From assembly GCA_010356995.1 (NCBI GenBank), contig ML996692.1:1065933-1129932 (forward strand): DNA of 64,000 bases, written 5' to 3'. The translations under genes and the position numbers were made by a program. Of this stretch, positions 26,501-37,529 are shown piece after piece. This DNA comes from Trichodelitschia bisporula (taxonomy: Eukaryota; Ascomycota; Dothideomycetes; Phaeotrichales; Phaeotrichaceae). Under the pieces are notes generated by a model. The model did not search any database. It had not been told where the DNA came from and was given only the letters and a program-made list of their open reading frames with translations. The number at the start of each line of letters is the position of its first letter. Within the stretch, counting starts at the first letter, position 1.

Positions 26501-28453
26501 GTCTGCTGTTCCGGTTTCTGCCGACGAGGCAGCTTACGACGGCGTGGAGGACGAAACGGATGCGAGGGAGAGACATGTAAGCACCGCAAACGGCCGATGC
26601 GACATAAGAGGCAGGTCAGACCTATGGAGGAGGGTGCAAAAGCAACGAAGCTCTTCGCCCTCTGGTCAGATCCACTGGGCCTATGCCGCGTGGCCGCAGA
26701 TCGCATGCACGCCTTAAGGCAGGGAATCGGGCGTCGAGACGCGCGTTGGGTAGCTGTGGAGTTAAGGGGTGATGATGGTGTAGACTCCCGAGATAGCACA
26801 CGATGCGGTTATCGTGTTGTGGCTCTATTGATCCTGCGGGGCAGATGCCCAAGAAGACGATCCGGGGTTGAGTTTTGAGCAACTTTGGGTTGCAACTCGG
26901 GAGTGAGGGGATGAGGTGTCGATGCGGGAGCCGTTGGTGGAGGCTGGTCCGGTGGCTAAGTACTTTTTGTGACTGAAGTCTGGACCGAGGGGACGGAGTG
27001 AGGCTGAGATCGACGGATGGGGCACGGAAGGGCCCGTGAAGGTGGCACAGTCCAGATGGAGGGGCACAGCACGGAGAGTCATGACGGACATGGACGAGGT
27101 GAGGAGATGAGAATTGCTGGCTTGTGGGGTTTGGTGAGTTCACAGGATGCTCTGACTTTCGCCCAACGGACTGTTCACACTCTGGTATCACAACAGCCAC
27201 AACACGGAACGAAAACAACAAACTTTCAAGGACATCTCGGATGTCTCTAAGGACCGCGCTACGATGCGCCCCAACTGACGACACGTCATTGGCAAATAAG
27301 CAAACTGGAGCCGGGTAGCAGCAAAGAGCATGAACGCGGCTACTTCAATCTCGTTCTTTTATTACTGATGGCGGGCCAGGAGTTGGCCGGCCGTAATGAT
27401 TTCCGGCATGGTGGAGCTTCCGGGGGGGATCTCAGGCTTGGGATGATCATACCATGGATGATGGGGAGCGACCATGACGGCGTGGACGGATAGGCTTGCA
27501 TCATATCGATTACCTTCGCTTCCCTGGTCTTGATCCTCACATTCTCAAGAAGATTTCGGGACATCTTCTCTCTCTCTCTCTCTCTCTCTCAATAGGACAG
27601 GATCAGCTCGACTGGACAAGGAGCAACGCGGCTGAAACAAGGACGCAGGAACTCTTCACGTCTGCGATACGCCGCGTCTGACTGGCTCGGTCCGTAACCG
27701 CGACCGGGGTTACCGGCTTTCCCAGGCGCTCTCCGTAACGGCCAAGGAGGCGCCCCCCCGTTGCGAAATCTGTCGGCCTCCTACGCAGAGTCCAACGAAA
27801 AGCCTCGCACTGGTGCATCCCACGCAACGCAACACACGCTGAGCAGGACCTGTTGTTTCCCACTCTCAGACATGCAGACAAAACGGAGCAGTCTCATAAG
27901 TGCCGTCTCCGGCGCCTGGCCTTGACCTCCCCTTGGAATGGGAGACTTTTGGTGAAAACGAGCCGCGTCTCGGTGTCTGGCCAATTGGAGTGCCCGCTCG
28001 CTCTTTTTCGGCCTTCTCCAGGCCTTCTTCCCCTGACCTGGCGAGGCTTGCGTTATCACCAGTCCTGAGAGGCTGATACGGGCCCGGCGCACATCCCGTC
28101 GCACGCCTGCCATCGCCCACCACAGAAAGCCTCAACCGGCCGCCGGCCGCAATGCACAGCCAGTGGAGCACGCGGGTTGGGTTCCAGGCTTGCATGCGCC
28201 ACGGATCTTTGGTCCAGGGGCTTGCAGTTGCAGTGTCTTTCCATGCTGACGCTCCCTTTACACCCATCTCCTGCCTCTTGTTCCTCAACACCAACATCTT
28301 CACTCTTTCAACATCACCACCACCACCACCACCCACCTTCCTTTCTTCGGTGCAAGCGCTGCTGCGCAGCTAATGTCTGGACATTCCCTTGCCACCTGCT
28401 CACCGTCCGCCCGGCAACGGTAGCACACCCATCGCATCGCAGCGCGATCCAAA
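23579..28453. other. Gene-poor stretch between pseudokinase and orphan secreted gene
   Basis: 4.9 kb with no recognised gene. The left part includes the pseudokinase promoter, with a G-rich tract at 23768-23810. Open frames at 25588-25809 (-), 25796-26203 (-) and 25850-26263 (+) have protein-like stretches but overlap and match nothing I know. A TC dinucleotide repeat lies at 27567-27590 and a CAC repeat at about 28312-28334 in the leader of the next gene. Confidence 0.5.
27567..27590. repeat. TC dinucleotide microsatellite
   Basis: Twelve uninterrupted TC units in intergenic DNA. Confidence 0.9.
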
Positions 28454-29595
28454 ATGCACATCCCATCTCTCCTCCTCACTCTCGCCCTCACATCCCTCTC
28501 CTCCGCCTCCTCCCACCACCTCCATCACCGCCACGCCCACCCCGCCTACCACAACCTCTCCCCCTCCGCCTCACACCTCCTCCACAAGCGCGCCGACGTC
28601 TTCAACGTCCCAGGCGGCATCTGGCCCACCGTCACCGTCCCCGCAGGCTTCACGCTGGCCGCCGGCGTCGAGCTCACGCCCCTAGCCACCGCTTCCCCAA
28701 CCGACAGCGCCGGGAAACCTTTGTCCCCCTCCGCCGCTCTCGCCGCCGCGGCTCTGCAAACCGGTCTCCCGAATGCCTTCTCCAGCCGCGCCTGGGACGC
28801 CGATGCCTCCTCTGCGTGTAACGCGTCCGCGGGGGCGCTGGGTGGCAAGAGCAGCAATCCGTCCGGCCTGTGCGTGTGCTTCAACGTCGCGTACCTCGAC
28901 GCCCGCGACGGCGCGTTCATGTGCGAGGTGCGCGTGTACCAGGTCGCCGAGCCTACGGGGGAATGGGCCAGTGTGGATGTAGGGGGCATGAGCGTGGGGA
29001 TCAGTTTCCCAGGTGCGAATCTAAGCTATACCGGGGGCGGGAGCCCGAGCTCCGAGTGCCAGAAGCCGGCGACGGGGGATGGCGGCGGGGCGATGGCGCC
29101 TTGTTTGCTGGCGACGCAGCAGTATGTTGCGCGGGTGAATGCGAGTGGGACGGGGATGAATGTGTAAGTACCTTCCTGGGGAGACGGGGACCGGGCTAAC
29201 TGGCAAGCACGTCCTTCCGCCCGTATCTCGACCCCGTGATTACGATTAATGGCAATTCGCCAACCGGCCCCCTCAGCACCGCGGTCAACACCACCGAGGC
29301 CTCCTTCGTCACCGGCGTTTTCTCCCGCGCCAGCAGCACCAACGACACCTCGCCCAAGGCACTCCTCGGCAAACCCGCAGCCCAGCTGGCAGCTCAAGCG
29401 GCTGGCCTCCCGACGCCCTTCGTTGTGCCCGGCGTGTCGCTGGGGGTGTTCCCCACTGGACTGATTATAACGGGTGCGTGGGTTCTCATCTTTGCCACGG
29501 CGGTGGGGGGCGGGACGGTGCAGCGCGTGCGCTGGCGCGAGCAGTACCGCCGGCAGGTCAGGGCGAGGGGCGTGGAGGGTGTGAGGCGGTTCTAG
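28454..29595 (+). CDS. Orphan secretory-pathway protein with C-terminal membrane segment
   Basis: Two exons, 28454-29163 and 29208-29595, joined across a 44-bp intron (GTAAGT...AAG) to about 365 aa. The N-terminus MHIPSLLLTLALTSLSSASS is a clear signal peptide; HKRAD at about residue 45-49 resembles a Kex2-type site. The ectodomain has about eight Cys, several N-glycosylation sequons and Ser/Gly-rich stretches. Near the C-terminus GVFPTGLIITGAWVLIFATA is a single membrane span, followed by a basic cytoplasmic tail (RVRWREQYRR). Predicted type I topology. I do not recognise a family. Codon use is strongly C-rich, which creates long overlapping frames in other phases; the signal peptide, the splice and the membrane span support this one. 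Confidence 0.75.
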
Positions 29596-30212
29596 GCTGG
29601 GTGTGGACTATAGGTGGATTGGGGGTTTGGTGGGTGTACACTCATGTGCCGTTCTTTATACCCGGCTTTTTTATGGAGGGGCCATCCTGGTGGGGGGGGG
29701 GGGGGGGGGGGGTGAAGCCATGTTAAGATAGAATATATGAGATGAGTGCTTAGACGGCTTGAGTGTGGGGTTGGTGAAGTGCTTTTTGTACGGTCGTGTC
29801 CTGGCGAGAAGATGGTAGTCAGGGGGTCAATCCGGAATGGATACTGATCCTACAGCGATGCATTCGAACAAGTGGCGTTGTACCGCTTTCACAACGGGAG
29901 GCATCAGATCTAGGACTGCATAATCACGACCCCACAGCAGATGCGACCGTTTGGTACACCATAGCTCATCTATGTGCGTAGTCAGCCTATGATACAAAGC
30001 GCCACAGTTGCGGCGAAAATGCAGCCCACAGAGACATGCCAACGCCGCTGTCCCGGTAGAGTGGAGGGTCCATTTCAACAGGACTGTACATTCCCCGGCA
30101 TCAGTTCCTCGTAGCTCCCCCGCAAATGCAACAGGATGACCATCCTCTATACAGCCGTGACCCCGCATTTTCCAAAACCCCATCGTAGCAAGTCCGTTTT
30201 TGCCGTTGTGCC
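29596..30212. other. Intergenic, tail-to-tail, with poly-G run
   Basis: 617 bp between convergent genes. Contains the G-run at 29692-29712; otherwise nothing recognised. Confidence 0.55.
29692..29712 (+). repeat. Poly-G tract (21 G)
   Basis: Twenty-one consecutive G about 100 bp after the stop codon of the orphan secreted gene. The length should be treated as approximate because homopolymers are sequencing-error prone. Confidence 0.85.
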
Positions 30213-31484
30213 TCAGGTGATAATCTCTCCACAGTCGATCACGTTGGGCTTCCACTTCCTTCCCGGATCACCCTCTTCCACCTCGCTCGGCCGCACTGCC
30301 TCGAGTGGGCTGTACAAGTACCAGGCTTTGAGAGCGGCGGCCGAGGCCCGCACCTTGGCTTCGTCGACACTGCTGCCCACGCCCTGGCCCAGCTGGTCTC
30401 GTCCCGAGTACACGCCGACGACAAAGACAGGATGCACGCTCGCCCGGCCCGTTTCACTAATGAGGCGCGCGACCGGGGACTCAAAGCCCTCCCTTGCACA
30501 GAGTCTCGACAAGTCGCGAGTCGGATAGCGGAAGTCGAACAAGCTAGCCAGGTTGAGCGTGCGGGTAAGGAAGTGGTTCTCGAAGAACTGTTTCGTGACC
30601 TTGCGGCCCGTATGTAGCTGCAGGACGCCAATGAGCGCGCGGATGAAGTTTTTGCTCGCATCTTCCTGGGTAGTGGAAGGAGGTTCGTTGGGATCGGTAG
30701 CCCTGGCGCGCTGGAGCTGGCCGAACTCGTCGTCGTATACGACGCGAGAGCTTATGCCTCGCCGCCACGGCATGGCTTCGTTCGGCCGGCCCGTGCCAGC
30801 TATAGAGTGCTCGTCCTCGCGAAACCCGGGCTTCACGCGGCGGAACTGGAGCAGGCCGGGATCGACCTCGCCGCCGGGCTCGGCCGCGGCTTCGACGCCC
30901 CACTCGCGGGCAATTGTGGCGAGAGCCTTAGGCCCGACATAGGCTGCCTGGGCGGCAAATAGGACGTCCATTGGTAACCGAGGGTAGTTGCAGATGAGGT
31001 ACTCTGCGGTGTAGTAGCCTAGCAGATCCCGGCCCAAGATCGAGAGCGACTCATTGTTGAATCTTGAGTCTGGGTCCGCTGTCGGATCGACCAGTGTGCG
31101 AGCGAGAGTTTGTAGGGGGACTTGAGCCGGGAGGGAGAGGCGAGCGTGGAGGGCGGCGAGTTTGGCGGATGTGCTCGCTGCAGAGACTGGAGGTGAGGGT
31201 AGCTCTTCTAGCAGGCGTGCCCGATGTGATGAGGGAGGCTGAGCGGCATTTTCGGAGTCGGCTGCAATTGAGGACGAGGAGAGGGATGCTGAGACTTGAG
31301 TGGAGTTCGGTCGGCGGTTATTGAAGGCGGTCGAGACGGGTTGCAGGAAGAGACATCGCGTGCGTGGCCGCGAGGTCAAGACTTGTGCCCCCCATCTTTC
31401 CACTCGTAACCGCTTCATAGGTGGCGGAGGATTCGAAGCGGCCTCTTCTTTTTCGGGCAACGCAGGTTCGAGCTTAGGGGACAA
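30213..31484 (-). CDS. mrpl3: Mitochondrial large-subunit ribosomal protein mL44 (MRPL3)
   Basis: Single open frame of 423 codons from 31484. A second ATG at codon 23 (31418) opens MKRLRVERWGAQVLTSRPRT, a basic amphipathic stretch typical of a mitochondrial presequence, and may be the true start. Residues from about 125 carry the inactive RNase III-like fold (NNESLSILGRDLLGYYTAEYL; FAAQAAYVGPKALATIAREWG). A dsRNA-binding-like domain follows (VFVVGVYSGRDQLGQGVGSSVDEAKVRAS written as two overlapping short motifs: VFVVGVYSG and SSVDEAKVRASAAAL). The protein sits in the mitoribosome near the tunnel exit in yeast. It is divergent from the complex I gene to its right, with about 350 bp of shared upstream DNA. 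Confidence 0.92.
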   Translation of the reverse strand: MSPKLEPALPEKEEAASNPPPPMKRLRVERWGAQVLTSRPRTRCLFLQPVSTAFNNRRPNSTQVSASLSSSSIAADSENAAQPPSSHRARLLEELPSPPVSAASTSAKLAALHARLSLPAQVPLQTLARTLVDPTADPDSRFNNESLSILGRDLLGYYTAEYLICNYPRLPMDVLFAAQAAYVGPKALATIAREWGVEAAAEPGGEVDPGLLQFRRVKPGFREDEHSIAGTGRPNEAMPWRRGISSRVVYDDEFGQLQRARATDPNEPPSTTQEDASKNFIRALIGVLQLHTGRKVTKQFFENHFLTRTLNLASLFDFRYPTRDLSRLCAREGFESPVARLISETGRASVHPVFVVGVYSGRDQLGQGVGSSVDEAKVRASAAALKAWYLYSPLEAVRPSEVEEGDPGRKWKPNVIDCGEIIT

Positions 31485-31841
31485 TTGCGACTGGGTGTAG
31501 GCGAATGAGCGCAGATTCGTGGTGGTGGTGGTTTGAGAAAATAATGTTGCAGGGATATCACGTGACCGACACCTAGGTAAACTACAGTCTCCGCCGCGCT
31601 GTCGTCGGAGACGTCAGTTCGTCAAGCCACTTCAATTGCTCGCCCCGCGAAGCTGTGAAGCACCACGTCAGTAGGTATGGGACTGCCGTCCTTGCACTTT
31701 CTAACTGAGCTTGTGTGTGCTCCGGTGCTGACCTATATAGACAGCGGCTTCTGGTCTACTCAGCGCGCACATCGACTCCAGCTTGCGCCCAAGCTCGACA
31801 ACTCGCTCTAGCGAAGATCCACCTCGCTTGCTACCGCAAAC
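31485..31841. promoter_or_regulatory. Shared upstream region of two mitochondrial-protein genes
   Basis: 357 bp separate the divergent starts of mL44 and the small complex I gene, so both promoters must lie here. A TATA-like TATATAG occurs at about 31735-31741, on the side of the complex I gene. No defined operator recognised. Confidence 0.45.
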
Positions 31842-32103
31842 ATGGGCGGCGGTGACAAGATCCCGTACAGAAAACCTCGCCCCTCGGACCCCATCGTCTC
31901 CGGCTAATCGTTACAGGTACCCGAAGCACATCTGGTCTCCGGCTGGTGGTTGGTACTCCCAACCATCCAACTGGAAGGCCAACACTGCTGTCATGGGCGG
32001 GGTTTTGATCTGCATGGCGGCGGCGACGTGGTCGTTGAGCGCCAACCGTGAGTTCAGGCACAAGATGCCCGACAGGGATCGCTTCTTCCCCAGCAGACAG
32101 TGA
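31842..32103 (+). CDS. Small accessory subunit of mitochondrial complex I (NDUFB-type)
   Basis: Two exons, 31842-31864 and 31917-32103, give 69 aa. The first exon is only 23 bp; the 52-bp intron begins GTACAG and ends TTACAG, joining MGGGDKIP to YPKHIWSPAGGW. One membrane segment follows (TAVMGGVLICMAAATWSL), then a charged end finishing FFPSRQ. The pattern PKHxWSPAGGWY plus a single span matches small fungal NADH:ubiquinone oxidoreductase membrane-arm subunits. I am confident of the fungal family but less so of the exact subunit name. It is divergent from mL44 and convergent with the pfkB gene. Confidence 0.75.
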
Positions 32104-32320
32104 GCTACAATGCGACGGCTATCGAGTGGAAGCTGACCAAGGCATTAGCTGGAGCAAGCAAATAATCGAGCATGAGAAGAAGGAGGATAGATCATGAGCG
32201 TCAGGGCTAGCAAGCGGCTAGGTTGGGCAATTTGTGCAGCCTAACGGCATAGAGCATATCGCTTGCGCCACAGGGAACTCGCCTGCAGTGTACATAGTTC
32301 AGAATCTGAAAAGGCTACAT

Positions 32321-33428
32321 TCACAGCTGCCGCTTGAAACTCTCAATCCGGTCTTGGACTCGCTCTCCGTTCCAGCGCTCTTCATCTTTGTGCTCTGTTA
32401 GAACTGGCATCCCAACATTCTCAATCGCAAAGCTTGCAGCGATGGAGCCCCATACAGCAGCTTCTTCGATATCATGACCTCGCGCCAGAGCCACGCCAAG
32501 CCCGCCGAGGAACGCGTTCCCTCCGCCTGTCGGGTCGACAACCTTGCCATTGCCGTGCTGGTGGACCGCCGGTAGCCATTCCTGCTGCTTTGCAGTTGCC
32601 ACATAGCAGCCCTCTTTACCGGCCCTCACTACTATGGCTCCTGATCCATCTGGCCCAATACCAGCCTTGATCCAGTCTGCGGCGCATTCCTCCACAGCTG
32701 TGCGGTTGACCTTGTCTTCAATGTTCCCAGGTACACCGAAGAAGGATGTCAGCTCTGCGTGGTTGGGGCTCACGACATGTACCAATTTCAAAACCTTCCG
32801 GCATTCATCTAACTCACTAGGGAGGCAGAAAGTAGGCGTAGGCTCCCATACGAATATGGGCGTAGGCAAGCTCTTGTCCGCTAGTTCCTCTCTCCGACGT
32901 GTAAGGATGCCTTCCACCATGATGATGAGCCGAGCGGGGTGGCAGATTAGGTGGTGGGTTTTGGATGCGAGAAGGTGAGGCGTGAGGTCTGTATGCCAGA
33001 GACGGATCCTGTCCGTTAAGAACTTGAACTCTTGTCCCATTTTAGAGAGCGTCCACAATGCACCGATCGGCGTGCTGACCTCGGTGTTCGTTCTCTCCGT
33101 AGCCATTCCATCCTCTTACGGTGGGCATGTCGGGCTGCTCGCGCATCAAGCAGCTCGTTTGCCACTGGTCAATGGCCTTCCGAAGCTCTGGAGGAAAGTC
33201 GTATCCACAGTCCACGATCCATCCGACCGATTTTGAGAGGGGGGGAGGGGAAAAGATACGGGCACCAAGGGCTGCAAATGACGCTGCACCTCCGAAGATG
33301 TCCTTCACTGGGGGTGTCGGCGGTAAGAAATGTACCTCATCTCAAGAAATCAGAGCCGAACACCTTTGCGCATGTGCTATCTCACCGATAACGAACATGC
33401 CCAATGTACAAAAGTCAATTTGGTCCAT
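32321..33428 (-). CDS. mak32: MAK32-like pfkB-family carbohydrate kinase
   Basis: Three exons: 33428-33386, 33340-33080, 33030-32321; spliced length 337 aa. Starts MDQIDFCTLGMFVID, then FLPPTPPVKDIFGGAASFAALGAR, which is the Gly-rich substrate-binding motif of pfkB kinases. RGWNGYGENEHREF crosses intron 2. The C-terminal signature reads VDPTGGGNAFLGG. Ordinary ribokinases have DTxGAGD, with the Asp as catalytic base; here that Asp is Asn. As I recall, fungal MAK32 proteins share this GGGN form, so it is a family trait rather than a local mutation. Yeast Mak32 is needed for maintenance of the L-A dsRNA killer system; its biochemical substrate is not established. Confidence 0.88.
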
Positions 33429-33847
33429 GATGCCCAGATCTTCAGCCACTTTATCGCAACGACCTTTCTGATGGCTGGTATCAGACACTGGTTAACAAAT
33501 CGCCAAAAAATGGGGTTTGCTTTAGCCCAGTGGTGGTTGAGATGTTTGTCTTACGAGTCGATCGGTCCCGGCGAATGATCGGAGCTTTAACACCCATCAC
33601 CAGCCTCAAGACTTCAATGTATGACTAAGCCAAGGTTGTTTGGGTAGCCTGGGGAGACAGACATCTGACACCTTGTTCGCATCTCTGCACTCTCTGGCAC
33701 AATTCTTTATCCCTCGCGACACGGCCTTCTAATCCGATTAGTATCCATCGCATTAGATACCGTCGGCCCTTTCTTCCCCCGCGGCCCCCCTTGCATCATC
33801 CCGCAGCTACCGGCAGCTCCCTTGCGTGGAGCTCCTAGTGAAGCATA
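33429..33847. promoter_or_regulatory. Divergent promoter region of mak32-like and CAP genes
   Basis: 419 bp between two divergent start codons. No conserved element recognised beyond ordinary sequence. Confidence 0.4.
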
Positions 33848-35711
33848 ATGGCTACGAGTAACATGCACAACCTCACAACTCTGATAAAAAGGTATGACTC
33901 TCCTTTGATAGCCGCATTTTAAACATGGAAGCCTTGATTTCCTCGGCCCAGCTCCTATCCCCGGGCGACAATCCGCTGACGCACTTAATCCGCAGGCTCG
34001 AAGCCGCGACGTCGCGCCTGGAAGACATTGCTTCCTCCGCCTCGAGCTTCGACCCGGCCACCGGCGCGAATAGCACACCCGGTCCTGCGGCCTCGCCTGC
34101 CCCCTCTACTCCCGGAATAGCTGTTACCGCTGCGGCGCCCCCGAAGCCGGCTGAGAATCTCCCCCCTTCGATCGAGGACTTCGATGTCTTAATGCGTGGG
34201 GATCTCAAGACCTATGTGGACCACAGCGAGGCGATTGGTGGACTGGTTGCTGAGCAGGTATGCGGATGCCGGACAGTCCAAGGGCGCACTGATAATGGTT
34301 GTGAATTAGGCCAAATGTGTTGTCAAGTGCTTTGAAGCTTTGCGCCGCTTCCTGCTCATCACCACCAAGTCCAAGAACCCGGGCATGAGCTCGAACATCT
34401 ATATGGACACCCTGAAAGGCCTGCAACAAGGAATCATCTCTGTGGATAAGATTCGCGACCAGAACAAGCAATCTCCCGTCAAGGACCACTTGATGCTCGT
34501 CGCTGAATCCGTCGATGCCCTTGCATGGGTCACGATCGATCACAAGCCTGCGGAGTACTTTGCGGAGCTTTTCGGCGGTGCTCAAATGTTTGGTAACAAG
34601 ATCTTGAAAGGGAACAAGGATGGGTATGCTTCCGGCTGCGGATTGGGGGGAAACACTGACAAGATCGTAGGGATGCGGCACAACTCGAGTGGACGAAGTC
34701 GTTCTACAAACTTATGCGCTCCATGACGTCCTACATTAAGCAGCACCATCCTCAGGGTGTCCAGTGGAACACAGATGGCAAAGACGCCGCCGAAGTGCTC
34801 CGCGAACTCGACATCAAAGCTGCGCCGACACCACCTCCTGCACCTCCTGCACCTCCTGCGCAAGCCGGGGGCCCTCCGCCGCCGCCACCCCCTCCGCCAG
34901 GTGGCCTTGCTAACCTTGGTGGGCCGCCGCCTCCTCCCCTTCCCCCTTCAAAGGGTCCAGCTCCCGATATCAGCGCCGTATTCAACGAATTGAACAAGGG
35001 CGAGGCGATCACGTCTGGCCTGAAGAAAGTCGATCCCTCCATGCAGACGCATAAGAACCCGTCACTGCGTACCACCGAGCCGGTTCCTGCCCGTAAGGAT
35101 AGCCAGGGTTCAATTGGGCGGAACAAGTCACCAGCGCCGCCTGGGAAGAAGCCGAAGCCTGAGACCTTGCGTACCAAGAAGCCGCCCAAGAAGGAGCTGG
35201 ATGGAAGCAAGTGGATAATCGTGAGAAAGAACCCGTTTCCTTTCCGCGCAGGTGCTGATGTATGCTTCAGGAAAACTTCGAGAATCCATCAGAGATCATC
35301 GAAATTGATGTCGAGAGGAACCACTCCATTCTGATCTCTAAGTGCAAGGGCGCCACTCTCAGGGTCAAGGGCAAAGCAAACGCTATCAGCATTGATAACT
35401 CACCAAAGTTCTCGGTTGTCCTCGACGCTCTGGTCAGCAGCGTGGATGTCATTAAGTGCTCTAACTTCGCTCTGCAGGTTCTTGAGACGGTTCCGACTGT
35501 CTTGCTGGACCAGTGTGATGGCGTTACGCTCTATCTGAGCAAGGACAGCTTGAACACTGAGATCTTCACCAGCAAGTGCTCGGCTGTCAACGTGAACCTG
35601 CCTCCAGATACCGAGGATGGTGACTACACCGAATCGCCTGTTCCGGAGCAGTTCAAGAGCTATGTCCGGGATGGACAACTTGTGACTGAGATTGTCGAGC
35701 ATGCAGGATAG
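33848..35711 (+). CDS. cap1: Adenylate cyclase-associated protein (CAP/Srv2)
   Basis: Five exons: 33848-33891, 33996-34257, 34310-34623, 34671-35220, 35271-35711; 536 aa. Intron 1 is unusually long for this locus (104 bp). The N-terminal helix NLTTLIKRLEAATSRLED is the cyclase-binding heptad region. The helical folded domain follows (CFEALRRFLLITTKSKNPGM; SFYKLMRSMTSYIKQHHPQG). Two polyproline stretches lie near residues 250-290, followed by a WH2-type segment (VFNELNKGEAITSGLKKVD). The C-terminal beta-helix CARP domain runs from about SKWIIENFENP to the end (VLLDQCDGVTLYLS). CAP recycles cofilin-bound G-actin and links Ras to adenylate cyclase in yeasts. All domains are intact. Confidence 0.95.
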
Positions 35712-35926
35712 GCGGCTGTGTTTTCTTGCCATAGATGGAAAAGCGTTCGCGCGTGGTGCTCTTGAGCGGATATACTGTACATATTCTCCCCAGAGAATAC
35801 ATTAGCGTGTGGTTCGACGTGTAAGTCGGTTGTATCGTATCCCAGTGTGACGCCTTTGGGCATGTCATTGCGCCGGACTAAGGAACATAGCCACATATAT
35901 CGTACAAGCCTTCCAAACCCCACCCC

Positions 35927-36749
35927 TTAGCACTGCTTCCATGACAGATTGAGTACTTGCTTGAACTTTGCGTCCAGGCTATCCACCGTTATCACACCTT
36001 TAGCCGCCTTCGCCGCCGTAGTGCTAGCGCCGGCCCCCTTCGGTGCACCCTTTGCATTCCCATTGCCACCTCCTCCAGCCCCTCCTCTTCCAGTTCCCTG
36101 CACGGTCAAATGGACGGCAGTATGGATGGTAAGATCGCTCTCCTTGGCCGTCGTGCACGGCATCCAAACCGCTCGGTCGCGCTCGCCCTCCTGATGCTTC
36201 AAGTAATCCGAGTTCAGCGGGCCCTGCACACGCTTGCGGATTTTCGTCTACGCCATCAGCCCTCCGCCCTTCCCTCTCGACACAGATACATACCTTCTCC
36301 TGCTGCTGCGCCGTAAAGTAATAACTCGCCACCAACGCACCCCTCACGCCCCTATCAAGATCATAATGCCCCCTCCAATCCGCCTTCTCGACCTGGAACG
36401 TCCAGCCCGTCGGGACAGCCATCTTCAGGGAAACAGTGCAGAAGCGGCGGCTCTTCTGCACCGGGATATTGGGCCCAATTTCCGCGACGAAGTCGTCGAA
36501 GATGAGCGTTAGCAGCGTGCGGTTCGAGTTGAAGGCTGTGCCCACGCTGTCGCTGCGGCATCCCGTGCCGCCGAGACTGATGTCGTCGTCGTCGAGCCCG
36601 TCGGAGAGGGACTGGGCGCTGAATTCGGCGGGCGGTTTGGAGCCGTGTGCTCTGGTGCTGTGGACGGTTACGTCTTTTGCTGGGGGGAGGCGTTGCTGGG
36701 CGAGTGTAAGCGGAAGCAGGAGCAACGGGAGGAGTGTAGTGAGCAGCAT
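35927..36749 (-). CDS. Secreted DUF4360 protein
   Basis: Two exons, 36749-36294 and 36232-35927, phase-0 junction, 253 aa. Start chosen at the ATG before MLLTTLLPLLLLPLTLAQQ, a classic signal peptide; upstream in-frame ATG at 36848 would put 33 hydrophilic residues before it. The body shows the DUF4360 pattern: GGTGCRSDSVGT, LTLIFDDFVAEIGP, RRFCTVSLKMAVPTGW, then YYFTAQQQ and VQGPLNSDY. A Gly/Ala/Lys-rich loop precedes VNLSW-type ending (NLSWKQC). DUF4360 proteins are extracellular and of unknown function, common in ascomycetes. Four Cys are compatible with two disulphides. Confidence 0.85.
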
Positions 36750-37529
36750 CGTGAGATGATGAGGCTGAACTGCTGGAGCGATGGGATGGTGATGTGCGCT
36801 GCCACCGCCTGAGGTGCCCGCCGGGCATACTAAGTACGACCCACACACTCAAGGCTTTTATATAGTAGGTCAGAGCACCGCCATCGTATGCCATATTTGC
36901 GCATCCCAGCCAAGACTCGCGGTCTGAGCGCGCAATATACCTCCAGGGCTGGGGCGCGATCGCTGAGATCTGGACCCTCTACCCGGCGCGGGAGGTACTA
37001 ACGGGCACAAGCCTTTGGGCAAGATTAGCAGCTTTAGAGTGCATCCCGATTCCGGGGGTACATTGACGGCTCTCTGATGGCGGGGGAGGTTGGCAGTTCT
37101 CTAACATATGAAACGTTGGCTGGCGGCTGGGACCTAACCAAACCCGAGAGATTATAAACCCCATGCCGAGGGACGATCCATCACCAGAGCTGCTCGAAAC
37201 CGGCATGTAAAGCCTGAATATATGGCCGCGATATTGCTGCTCATCCTTCGCGCGTCCCTGGTACCACAACCAGAGGTCATTACCGCCCCGCGAGGCAAGG
37301 CGTCAGCCTTCCACGAGCCGAGACCCCGCCACAGCGCTCAACTCCCTGACGAAATAACATGCTCGGCACGGTTATGCGTTTCTGACCAAAGCAAATAACG
37401 CATTCAACGTGATTTGTACCGATGCATGTTCTACCCTAAAACAGAACAGCCTCATAATGACATATTCCGCTATCAATCACAGCACGAGCTCAAGACCCTT
37501 CCCCAAGATCCAGGGTATCAACCCACCCA
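36750..37529. other. Intergenic between DUF4360 gene and serinc gene
   Basis: 780 bp. Holds the DUF4360 promoter and the 3' end of the TMS1 gene; no gene or repeat recognised. Confidence 0.55.

Noticed and set aside
28177-28821. 214-codon + frame rich in Pro, Arg and His
   Set aside because: Out-of-phase shadow of the C-rich start of the orphan secreted gene, which has a signal peptide in the competing frame.
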